From assembly GCA_903887655.1 (NCBI GenBank), contig CAISQQ010000091.1, positions 1 to 6,566 of the forward strand: DNA of 6,566 nucleotides, written 5' to 3'. Shown in pieces: positions 1 to 6,201 of this stretch (its first letter is position 1; each line of letters begins with the position of its first letter). The notes below the pieces were generated by a model. The model did no database searches and had not been told where the DNA came from. It saw nothing but the letters and a program-made list of their open reading frames with translations. This DNA comes from an uncultured Burkholderiales bacterium. Its GTDB lineage: Bacteria; Pseudomonadota; Gammaproteobacteria; Burkholderiales; Burkholderiaceae_C. A program made the position numbers and the translations under genes.

Positions 1-166
1 CCGCGGTGGACCGCACTTTGGCGCGCCCAGTGCGGAGCTGCAGTGCTTGCGCCGCGCTTTGGGCGATGTCCCCCTGGTTGGGTTTTTTGCCGGCGGTGAG
101 ATCGCCCACCCAAACCTGTATGGCTACACCGGCGTCTTGACGGTGTTCACGCAAGCTCACGCCTAA
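1..166 (+). CDS. FIST-domain sensory protein, C-terminal end (partial)
   Basis: Reading from base 2, 54 codons run to a TAA stop at 164-166; the 5' part of the gene lies outside the window. The visible end carries the pattern typical of the FIST C-terminal domain: a G-x-x-FGAPSAEL segment, then VPLVGFFAGGEI, then LYGYTGVLTVF shortly before the stop. FIST proteins are a family of sensory proteins thought to bind small ligands such as amino acids, often beside signalling genes; the ligand here is unknown. The gene is convergent with tgt, with 129 bases between the two stops. The family call rests on the C-terminal motif only, so the complete domain layout and any partner domain cannot be seen. 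Confidence 0.8.
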   Translation, partial: RGGPHFGAPSAELQCLRRALGDVPLVGFFAGGEIAHPNLYGYTGVLTVFTQAHA

Positions 167-249
167 ACTCACGCGCACGGTCAAGAACCACCCTTCACCC
201 CCACACCCCAACTCAAGTCCTAGCTCAAGCTCAAGCCCGGATCGGCCGG

Positions 250-272
250 CCAAGCCAGCGCCTGGCGCTTGG
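250..272. terminator. Hairpin in the convergent FIST/tgt gap
   Basis: CCAAG (250-254) and CCAG (255-258) pair with CTGG (262-265) and CTTGG (268-272), leaving a three-base loop and a two-base CG bulge on the 3' side. It lies between two convergent stop codons, where a shared terminator would be expected. Neither side has a run of T, so it is not a classical intrinsic terminator; it could be a weak or Rho-assisted end for either gene. The rest of the 167-295 gap holds only a C-rich stretch and three copies of CTCAAG. Confidence 0.3.
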
Positions 273-295
273 GTGAGGCCAGCACGGAGCGCCGC

Positions 296-1456
296 TCACA
301 CGCCGCGGGCGCGGTCACTCCTGAATTGGGCCACCCAAGCCGCCAAGCGCTGGTGGTCCATGGCCTCGCGGATCTCGCGCATGAGGTTCAAGTAGTAATG
401 CAAATTGTGGATGGTGTTGAGCATGCTGCCCAGCATCTCGCCACAGCGGTCCAAGTGGTGCAAATAAGCGCGACTGAATCCTCCACTCACCTCGCCATTG
501 GCCAAGGTGTTGCCATGACAGGTGTAGCATGTGCAGGTCTCATCCAGGGGGGAGGGGTCGTTTTTGTGGCGGGCGTTCCTGAGCTTCAAGTCGCCAAAGC
601 GCGTGAACAAATGACCGTTCCTGGCGTTGCGTGTGGGCATGACGCAATCAAACAAATCGACACCATCGAGCACGCCTTGCACCAAGTCCTCGGGCGTGCC
701 AACCCCCATCAAATAACGCGGTTTGTGTAATGGCAATCGGTGCGGCGTGTGGGCCATGATTTGGAGCATCTGCGCTTTGGGCTCGCCCACACTCACCCCG
801 CCCACCGCGTAGCCAGGAAAGTCCATCTCCACCAATTGGGCCAAGGAGTCTTCGCGCAGGTTTTCAAACATGCCGCCTTGCACGATGCCAAAGAGGGCGT
901 TGGGGTTGCCTAAGCGTTCAAACTCCGTTTGGCATCTCCGTGCCCATCTCAAGCTGAGCTCCATGGATTCCCGCGCTTCGCGCTCGGTGGTGAGCACCCC
1001 GGCGGTTTCATAGGGCGTGCACTCGTCAAACTGCATGACGATGTCGCTATTGAGGCTGGTTTGGATTTGCATGCTCACTTCGGGGGTCAGCATCATGCGG
1101 TCGCCGTTCACGGGAGAGGCAAAACGGACCCCCTCTTCGGAGATTTTGCGCATCTCTCCCAAGGACCACACCTGAAAGCCGCCGCTGTCGGTCAAGATGG
1201 GTTTGCTCCAACGCTCAAAGCCGTGCAGGCCACCAAAGGCGTCGATGACCTCGGTGCCGGGCCTGAGCCACAGATGAAAGGTGTTGCCCAAAATGATCTG
1301 CGCCCCCATCTCGCTCAAGTCTCGCGGCATCATGCCTTTGACGGTGCCATAGGTCCCCACCGGCATGAAGATGGGGGTTTGCACCACACCGTGGTTCAAA
1401 TGCAAAACACCGCGGCGGGCGTTGGCGTGTTGGCTAATCAGTTCAAAGCGCAGCAT
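296..1456 (-). CDS. tgt: Queuine/preQ1 tRNA-guanine transglycosylase
   Basis: Tgt exchanges the wobble guanine (position 34) of tRNAs with GUN anticodons for preQ1, the base-swap step of queuosine synthesis in the cytosol. The protein is 386 residues, against about 375 in E. coli. Visible signatures: TDSGGFQ with the catalytic Asp90; the GIVQGG motif at 190-195; YAVGGVSVGE at 216-225; the nucleophile Asp270 in DCVMPTRNARNG; and the zinc ligands Cys308, Cys310, Cys313 and His350 (in NTIHNL). ATG at 1456-1454 is 5 bases after the queA stop, with a weak GAGAG ribosome site just upstream inside the end of queA, so the two are surely cotranscribed. Oddity: about 11 extra residues sit between Cys313 and the conserved SRAYLHHLDRC segment. 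No frameshift or missing catalytic residue is seen. Confidence 0.97.
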   Translation of the reverse strand: MLRFELISQHANARRGVLHLNHGVVQTPIFMPVGTYGTVKGMMPRDLSEMGAQIILGNTFHLWLRPGTEVIDAFGGLHGFERWSKPILTDSGGFQVWSLGEMRKISEEGVRFASPVNGDRMMLTPEVSMQIQTSLNSDIVMQFDECTPYETAGVLTTEREARESMELSLRWARRCQTEFERLGNPNALFGIVQGGMFENLREDSLAQLVEMDFPGYAVGGVSVGEPKAQMLQIMAHTPHRLPLHKPRYLMGVGTPEDLVQGVLDGVDLFDCVMPTRNARNGHLFTRFGDLKLRNARHKNDPSPLDETCTCYTCHGNTLANGEVSGGFSRAYLHHLDRCGEMLGSMLNTIHNLHYYLNLMREIREAMDHQRLAAWVAQFRSDRARGV

Positions 1457-1461
1457 GGGGC

Positions 1462-2583
1462 TTACTCTCGAGATGGGGTGGATGGGGATGAAGCACGGAC
1501 GGATTTCTCGAGCAGCATGGCGTCGCCGTAGCTGAAAAACCGGTAGCGCTCTTGAATGGCGTGGGCATAGATCGCATGCATGTGCTCAAAACCCGCAAAG
1601 GCGCTCACCAGCATCAAGAGGGTGCTTTTGGGCAAATGAAAGTTCGTGAGCAAGAGGTCCACCACCTTGAACTCAAAGCCCGGTGTGATGAAGATGTTGG
1701 TGTCGCCCTGGGCTTGTCCGCTCTGGGCCCACGATTCGAGGGCTCGAACACTGGTGGTGCCCACGGCCAAAACCCGCCCGCCGCGCTCGCGGCAATCCGC
1801 AATCGCCTGGAGCGTTTCGGCGGGGATCTGATAGCGCTCAAAATGCATCGTGTGGTCTTTGATGAGGGCGGTCTTCACCGGCTGAAAGGTGCCCGCCCCC
1901 ACGTGCAAGGTCACACGGGAAGAGGCGACGCCCGCGCGCGCCAAATCGTCCAGCACCGTGGCTTCAAAATGCAGTGCCGCCGTGGGCGCGGCGACCGCGC
2001 CCAGGTTTTGGGCGAAGATGGTTTGGTAGTCGTCTTGGTCGCGGCTCTCGTCTTGGCGGGTGATGTAAGGCGGCAAGGGGATGTGGCCCGACTCGCTCAT
2101 GATCGCCATGGGGTCGCGCGACAAGGCAAATCGCCACAAGGGGCCGCCCGGGTCGGGATAGCGCGAGAGCAAGGTCGCTGTGGCCCCCCCGACGAGTTGC
2201 AAGGTCGCGCCGATCAGCGGTTTTTTGCTCACCCGCAAATGGGCGACCACTTGGTGGGGGAGGTCTGGCTCGAGCGGGGGCTCACCCTGGGAAGGCGTGA
2301 GCACGCGTTCAATGAGCATTTCAAATTGCCCACCGCTTGGCTTTTGGCCATAAAGGCGTGCTTTCATCACCTGCGTGTCGTTGAACACCATCAAGTCCCC
2401 GCGCTTGAGCAGTTGGCTCAATTGCGTGAAATGGCGGTCCACCAGGGGGGTTGAGCGCGCGTCCAAGAGTCGCGACGCGCTCCTGGGGTGACAAGGGTGT
2501 TGGGCGATCAGGTCCTCAGGCAACTCGAAATCAAAGTCACTGAGTTGCCACTCGGGGGGGTGGGGTTGTGCTGGTGTGTGCAT
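1462..2583 (-). CDS. queA: S-adenosylmethionine:tRNA ribosyltransferase-isomerase
   Basis: QueA transfers and isomerises the ribosyl part of S-adenosylmethionine onto preQ1 in tRNA, giving epoxyqueuosine; it acts right after Tgt. From ATG at 2583-2581 the protein is 373 residues, slightly longer than the usual 340-360. Conserved blocks: LSDFDFELPEDLIAQ (14-28), RSASRLLDAR (34-43), VFNDTQVMKARL (66-77), GAVAAPTAALHF (195-206), LHVGAGTFQPV (226-236), VGTTSVRALESW (274-285), LLTNFHLPKSTLLMLVSAFAG (311-331) and YRFFSYGDAMLL (347-358). A 15-residue Ser-rich tail follows. The frame stays open upstream to base 3909, but that part is antisense to recG and matches nothing in QueA. No good ribosome site precedes the chosen ATG, so the exact start is less certain than the identity. 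Confidence 0.96.
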   Translation of the reverse strand: MHTPAQPHPPEWQLSDFDFELPEDLIAQHPCHPRSASRLLDARSTPLVDRHFTQLSQLLKRGDLMVFNDTQVMKARLYGQKPSGGQFEMLIERVLTPSQGEPPLEPDLPHQVVAHLRVSKKPLIGATLQLVGGATATLLSRYPDPGGPLWRFALSRDPMAIMSESGHIPLPPYITRQDESRDQDDYQTIFAQNLGAVAAPTAALHFEATVLDDLARAGVASSRVTLHVGAGTFQPVKTALIKDHTMHFERYQIPAETLQAIADCRERGGRVLAVGTTSVRALESWAQSGQAQGDTNIFITPGFEFKVVDLLLTNFHLPKSTLLMLVSAFAGFEHMHAIYAHAIQERYRFFSYGDAMLLEKSVRASSPSTPSRE

Positions 2584-2620
2584 GCGGCAAGAGGGCTTGA
2601 CTGACCCGTCTTCGTGGTTG

Positions 2621-2647
2621 AAAAAAAGAACACGTTGGCTCTCGTGT
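2621..2647 (-). terminator. Terminator-like hairpin plus T-run in the queA leader
   Basis: Read on the minus strand, ACACG (2647-2643) pairs with CGTGT (2634-2630) around an eight-base loop, and the stem is followed at once by TCTTTTTTT (2629-2621). This has the form of a short intrinsic terminator, 38 bases before the queA ATG. The stem is only five base pairs, so it would be weak. Part of it can pair instead with GTTGGC at 2689-2684 on the same strand. It may be a leader attenuator, the end of a short leader RNA, or chance. Confidence 0.3.
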
Positions 2648-2715
2648 GCTGAAGCTCTCCCCGCCCAATGCGCCAGGCAGCGCGCCAACACGACGGGGTG
2701 GAAACAGGGGCGTGA

Positions 2716-2736
2716 AAACATCTTGAAGTGATGTTT
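2716..2736. repeat. 7-bp inverted repeat, possible operator
   Basis: AAACATC at 2716-2722 is the exact inverse complement of GATGTTT at 2730-2736, with seven bases (TTGAAGT) between them. The symmetry and the place between divergent genes suit a dimeric regulator site. It does not match the spaced ATAG/CTAT pattern known for OxyR, and no regulator can be named. Confidence 0.35.
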
Positions 2737-2749
2737 CTTATGAACCTCG

Positions 2750-2755
2750 ATTGTA
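2750..2755 (-). promoter_or_regulatory. Possible -10 box for queA-tgt
   Basis: The minus strand reads TACAAT here, five of six matches to the sigma-70 -10 consensus. No convincing -35 box lies 16-18 bases upstream on that strand, where the sequence is AGCCTC or close to it. If used, it gives queA a leader of roughly 160 bases, which would include the hairpin and T-run at 2621-2647. Confidence 0.25.
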
Positions 2756-2792
2756 GTGAGAAATAGTAAGCTGAGGCTTTCGGATGCACAAT

Positions 2793-2797
2793 GGGAG
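2793..2797 (+). promoter_or_regulatory. Ribosome binding site choosing the recG start
   Basis: GGGAG ends five bases before ATG 2803-2805. The other in-frame ATG, at 2791, overlaps the region just ahead of this site and has no comparable sequence upstream, so 2803 is the better start. Confidence 0.6.
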
Positions 2798-2802
2798 CCC
2801 TC

Positions 2803-5124
2803 ATGGAGACGAAAAAACAACCCACTGCCGCGCAAAAGGCTTTGCACAAGCTGGGTCTTTTCACGCCCCTTGATATGGCGCTTCACATCCCGTTTCGCTA
2901 CGAGGACGAAACGGTGCTCACCCCGTTGAGTCAAGCCAGAGACGGCCAGCTGATCCAAATTGAAGCGACCATCACCCACCTCGACATCAGCCCCCACCCC
3001 AAGCGGCAAATGAAGTTGGAGGTGAGAGACGGCGCCCAAGCGTGCACGGTTCGGTTTTTCAACACCTACCCCTCCATGGCCAAGAAGTTGGCACCGGGCG
3101 CGCGGGTGCGCTTGCGCGGTGAGATCAAGGGCGGGATGTTTGGCTGGACCATGATGCACCCGAGTTTGTCCAGCGCCGACGCTCCCTTGCCCCAGACCTT
3201 GACCCCGGTCTACACCTCCACCACCGCACTGCCGCAGAGCTACATTCGCAAAGTTGTCGCCAGTGGACTCGCGCGTGCCATTCAACGCGGCGATCTCGAC
3301 CCCACCATCGATGCAGCGCTCGAGGTGAGTGGGCTCATGACGCTCAAAGACGCCTTGGTTTTTTTGCACGCCCCCCCGCCCGGCACCGACTTGGTCGCAT
3401 TGGAGCAACGCGCCCATGCGGCTTGGGACCGGCTCAAGTCCGACGAGTTGCTGGCCCAACAACTCTCGCAAAACAAAGCCCGTCAAGAGAGGGCTCGCAC
3501 CCGTGCCGTGGCGCTGGTGCCGAGCCCAAGGACAGTGCAGCAGACTCATCAGATTCATCAGGCTCAGCCGGCTCACCCGGATGGGGTAATCGAGAGTACG
3601 GTGAGTGCTGCCTTGCGCGCCGCCTTGCCCTTTGAGTTGACCCGTGCGCAAGCGCGGGTGGTGCAAGAGATCGACCAGGACTTGAAAAAGACCGTTCCCA
3701 TGCACCGCCTCTTGCAAGGCGATGTGGGGTCGGGAAAAACGGTGGTGGCCGCCTTGGCGGCGGCGCAATGCGTGGACGCGGGATGGCAATGCGCTTTGAT
3801 GGCGCCCACCGAAATTTTGGCGCACCAGCATTTTGAAAAAATCTCCGACTGGTTGCGCCCGAGCTTGAGTGCGCGCGGCCTCAAAGTGGTCTGGCTCACG
3901 GGCAGTCAAAAGAAAGCGGAAAAACTAGCGGCGTTGGCCGACATCGAGTCTGGGGCGGCGGCCTTGGTGATTGGCACCCACGCGGTGATTCAAGAGCAGG
4001 TGCTGTTCAAAAACCTCGCTTTGGCCATCATTGATGAACAGCACCGCTTTGGTGTGGCGCAGCGCTTGGCCCTGCGGCAAAAGAACGCGGGCGTTGAAGA
4101 CGCCCCAGAAGAAGACACACAGCCCCAAGTGAGCCGTGGTTTTGAGCCGCATTTGCTCATGATGACGGCCACCCCGATTCCACGCACCCTGGCCATGAGT
4201 TACTTTGCCGACCTTGATGTTTCCACCTTGGATGAGTTGCCCCCGGGTCGAACACCGGTGCTCACCAAGTTGCTGGCCGAGTCGCGTCGCGATGAGCTCA
4301 TCGCCCGCGTCAAAGCCCAATTGCAAATGGGCCATCAGGTCTACTGGGTGTGCCCGCTCATTGAAGAGAGTGAGACCCTGGATTTGAGCAACGCCACGCA
4401 AACGCACTTGGAGCTCCAAGCGCAGCTGGGCCACTTGCAAGCACCTGGTAGCGGTGGCGGGGACGCTCAGACACCCGACCTGCTGGACCAGCTCGAGCAG
4501 GAGGCCAAGCTGTCGGGTGCAACGCTTCAAAGCCAGGACCAAGACCCCCGTGCGACACCCTTGGCGAGCCCCGTGCCAACCATCCAGGTCGGTTTGCTGC
4601 ACTCCAGAATGCATGAAACAGAAAAAAAAGCGGTCATGCAAGCCTTCAAGTCCGGTGAGCTCCACGTCTTGGTGAGCACCACCGTGATTGAGGTGGGCGT
4701 TGATGTGCCCAACGCGAGCTTGATGGTGATCGAACACGCCGAGCGCTTTGGGCTGAGCCAGCTGCACCAATTGAGGGGCCGGGTGGGTCGAGGACGTGCG
4801 GCCTCGGCGTGTGTCTTGTTGTACTCGGTGGGCGAACACGGCCGCCTCTCCGAGCACGCCCAGCAGCGGCTCAAAGCCATGAGCCAGACCCAAGACGGTT
4901 TTGAGATTGCGCGGCGCGACTTGGAGATCCGTGGTCCGGGAGAGTTTTTGGGGGCGCGCCAATCGGGGGCGGCGCTCATGCGATTTGCCGATCCAAGCCA
5001 GGACACTTTTTTGTTGGAGTGGGCCCAAGGCCTGGCGCCCAAGCTCTGGGCCCAGAACCCCCAGGCGGCGCAAGCCCACTTGGAGCGTTGGCAGAGCATG
5101 CGCGCTGAATTCTTGAAAGCTTAG
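2803..5124 (+). CDS. recG: ATP-dependent DNA helicase RecG
   Basis: RecG is a double-strand DNA translocase that reverses stalled replication forks and moves Holliday junctions. From ATG 2803 it is 773 residues, longer than E. coli RecG (693). The N-terminal wedge/OB-type domain includes IPFRYEDET near residue 32 and VRFFNTYPSM. Helicase motifs: Walker A GDVGSGKT (306-313, Lys312), the RecG-type DEQH box (411-414), TATPIPRT (455-462), TTVIEVGVDVPNASLM, and RGRVGRGR (658-665). The C-terminal RGPGEFLGARQSG (from 710) is the RecG-specific translocation region. The extra length is two insertions, about 23 residues before the helicase core and about 49 between helicase motifs in the second lobe. 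An ATG at 2791 would add four residues. It is followed by oxyR after 59 bases. Confidence 0.97.
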   Translation: METKKQPTAAQKALHKLGLFTPLDMALHIPFRYEDETVLTPLSQARDGQLIQIEATITHLDISPHPKRQMKLEVRDGAQACTVRFFNTYPSMAKKLAPGARVRLRGEIKGGMFGWTMMHPSLSSADAPLPQTLTPVYTSTTALPQSYIRKVVASGLARAIQRGDLDPTIDAALEVSGLMTLKDALVFLHAPPPGTDLVALEQRAHAAWDRLKSDELLAQQLSQNKARQERARTRAVALVPSPRTVQQTHQIHQAQPAHPDGVIESTVSAALRAALPFELTRAQARVVQEIDQDLKKTVPMHRLLQGDVGSGKTVVAALAAAQCVDAGWQCALMAPTEILAHQHFEKISDWLRPSLSARGLKVVWLTGSQKKAEKLAALADIESGAAALVIGTHAVIQEQVLFKNLALAIIDEQHRFGVAQRLALRQKNAGVEDAPEEDTQPQVSRGFEPHLLMMTATPIPRTLAMSYFADLDVSTLDELPPGRTPVLTKLLAESRRDELIARVKAQLQMGHQVYWVCPLIEESETLDLSNATQTHLELQAQLGHLQAPGSGGGDAQTPDLLDQLEQEAKLSGATLQSQDQDPRATPLASPVPTIQVGLLHSRMHETEKKAVMQAFKSGELHVLVSTTVIEVGVDVPNASLMVIEHAERFGLSQLHQLRGRVGRGRAASACVLLYSVGEHGRLSEHAQQRLKAMSQTQDGFEIARRDLEIRGPGEFLGARQSGAALMRFADPSQDTFLLEWAQGLAPKLWAQNPQAAQAHLERWQSMRAEFLKA
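3544..3579 (+). repeat. Four degenerate 9-bp tandem units inside recG
   Basis: Four units of nine bases follow each other: ACTCATCAG, ATTCATCAG, GCTCAGCCG and GCTCACCCG. They stay in frame and encode THQ, IHQ, AQP and AHP, a low-complexity linker between the wedge domain and the helicase core of RecG. Growth by slippage in a tolerant linker is the simplest explanation. Confidence 0.7.
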
Positions 5125-5173
5125 GGCCTGGGCCAACGCGCTTCTTGTTAGACTTCATGACCTAGACCCATGA

Positions 5174-5178
5174 GAGAG
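5174..5178 (+). promoter_or_regulatory. Ribosome binding site choosing the oxyR start
   Basis: GAGAG ends five bases before ATG 5184-5186. Its last G is also the first base of the in-frame GTG at 5178, so this site cannot serve that GTG, which makes ATG 5184 the likelier start. Confidence 0.5.
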
Positions 5179-5183
5179 TGTCC

Positions 5184-6152
5184 ATGACCTTGACCGAATT
5201 GAAATACATCGTGGCGGTGGCCAGAGAGCGTCATTTTGGACGGGCTGCGGACGCGTGCTTTGTGTCTCAGCCGACTTTGTCGGTGGCCATCAAAAAGCTC
5301 GAAGAGGAGCTCGACCTCAAACTCTTTGAGCGCAGTGCCAATGAGGTGAGCCCCACCGCCTTGGGTGAAGAGATCGTGCGCCAAGCCCAAAGCGTGCTCG
5401 AGCAAGCCGCCAACATCAAGGAAATTGCCAAGCGCGGCAAGGACCCCTTGGCCGGTCCTTTGAAGCTGGGGGTGATTTACACCATTGGGCCGTATTTGCT
5501 GCCCGAGTTGGTGCGAAACGTGATTGGCATGACGCCGCAAATGCCCTTGATGCTGCAAGAAAACTTCACCAACAAGCTCTTGGAAATGCTCAGAACCGGT
5601 GAGATCGATTGCGCCATCATGGCCGAGCCCTTTCAAGACGCGGGTTTGGCCTTGTGCCCGCTTTATGACGAACCCTTCTTGGCGGCCTTGCCCAGTGCCC
5701 ACCCCTTGGCGAGCCGGCCCAGCATCGGCGCGCAAGAGCTCAAGGACGAGACCTTGCTGCTCCTGGGCAACGGGCACTGTTTTCGCGACCATGTGCTGGA
5801 GGTGTGCCCCGAGTTTGCGCGCTTTGCCAGCCACACCGAGGGCATACGCAAAAGCTTTGAAGGCTCTTCATTGGAGACCATTCGCCACATGGTGGCCGCG
5901 GGCATGGGGGTGACCTTGGTGCCACGCCTGGGCGTGCCTGCCGATGCCTTGGAGCGCCCCGTGAGAAAGAAAAAAGACCTCTCCACTTATGTGCGCTACT
6001 TGCCCATTGTGGACGAGGGCCAACAAGCACCGTCCAGGCGTGTGGTGCTGTGCTGGCGAAAAAGCTTCACCCGTTACGAGGCCATTGCGGCGCTCAGAAA
6101 CGCGGTGTATGCGTGTGAGCTCCCCGGTGTCACCCGCCTCACGGCTTCATGA
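5184..6152 (+). CDS. oxyR: Hydrogen peroxide-sensing LysR-type regulator OxyR
   Basis: OxyR is a cytosolic LysR-family regulator that turns on catalase and peroxidase genes when peroxide oxidises a pair of cysteines. The product is 322 residues. The N-terminal winged helix-turn-helix spans roughly residues 1-60 (RAADACFVSQPTLSVAIKKL). The sensing segment GHCFRDHVLEVC places the cysteines at 199 and 208, the same numbers as in E. coli OxyR, and SLETIRHMVAAGMGVTLVP follows as in the family. This numbering, together with GAGAG ending five bases upstream, favours ATG 5184 over the GTG at 5178, which would add two residues. It lies 59 bases after recG with no clear promoter between, so readthrough from recG is likely. 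The ubiA gene follows. Confidence 0.96.
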   Translation: MTLTELKYIVAVARERHFGRAADACFVSQPTLSVAIKKLEEELDLKLFERSANEVSPTALGEEIVRQAQSVLEQAANIKEIAKRGKDPLAGPLKLGVIYTIGPYLLPELVRNVIGMTPQMPLMLQENFTNKLLEMLRTGEIDCAIMAEPFQDAGLALCPLYDEPFLAALPSAHPLASRPSIGAQELKDETLLLLGNGHCFRDHVLEVCPEFARFASHTEGIRKSFEGSSLETIRHMVAAGMGVTLVPRLGVPADALERPVRKKKDLSTYVRYLPIVDEGQQAPSRRVVLCWRKSFTRYEAIAALRNAVYACELPGVTRLTAS

Positions 6153-6173
6153 CCCGGTGGCGAGACGCCGCTA

Positions 6174-6191
6174 CCTTGACAACCTTGACAA
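6174..6191 (+). repeat. Tandem 9-bp repeat carrying two TTGACA hexamers
   Basis: CCTTGACAA occurs twice in direct succession, at 6174-6182 and 6183-6191, in the short gap between oxyR and ubiA. Each copy holds TTGACA (6176-6181 and 6185-6190), the exact sigma-70 -35 consensus. The sequence 16-18 bases downstream of either copy (for example CAGATG at 6199) does not look like a -10 box, so a promoter is not established. Confidence 0.6.
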
Positions 6192-6201
6192 ACCTGGCCA
6201 G

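Larger units (their letters stand above)
2584..2802. promoter_or_regulatory. Divergent intergenic region between queA and recG
   Basis: This stretch separates two genes read away from each other, so it should carry promoters for both the queA-tgt operon and the recG run. No pair of -35 and -10 boxes with normal spacing stands out for either direction. What can be seen is a TACAAT hexamer on the minus strand at 2755-2750, a 7-bp inverted repeat at 2716-2736, and a hairpin followed by a T-run on the minus strand near 2621-2647. The segment from about 2735 to 2792 is more AT-rich than its surroundings, as promoters often are. Confidence 0.6.

Noticed and set aside
195..206. PTAALHF in QueA where the usual motif is PTAGLHF (residues 195-206 of the protein, near bases 1966-2001)
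   Set aside because: A Gly-to-Ala change that probably occurs in related QueA proteins; the rest of the motif and enzyme is intact, so no loss of function is inferred.
212..235. Three CTCAAG copies in the FIST/tgt gap
   Set aside because: Only six bases long and unevenly spaced; too short to call a repeat element or binding site.
269..1531. Two plus-strand open frames (269-730 and 929-1531) opposite tgt
   Set aside because: Both are antisense to tgt and encode low-complexity shadows of it without recognisable motifs.
1552..2454. Plus-strand open frame of 300 codons opposite queA
   Set aside because: Antisense to conserved QueA blocks; no domain or convincing start seen.
2584..3909. An open frame continuing upstream of queA for 442 more codons on the minus strand
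   Set aside because: It is antisense to recG, whose helicase motifs are unmistakable, and the translated extension has no QueA-like content. It is open because of codon bias in GC-rich DNA.
3925..5136. Minus-strand open frame of 403 codons opposite recG
   Set aside because: Fully antisense to conserved RecG motifs, with no recognisable domain and a His/Leu/Gln-rich shadow composition.
5148..5834. Minus-strand open frame of 228 codons opposite oxyR
   Set aside because: Antisense to the OxyR reading frame; no family resemblance.
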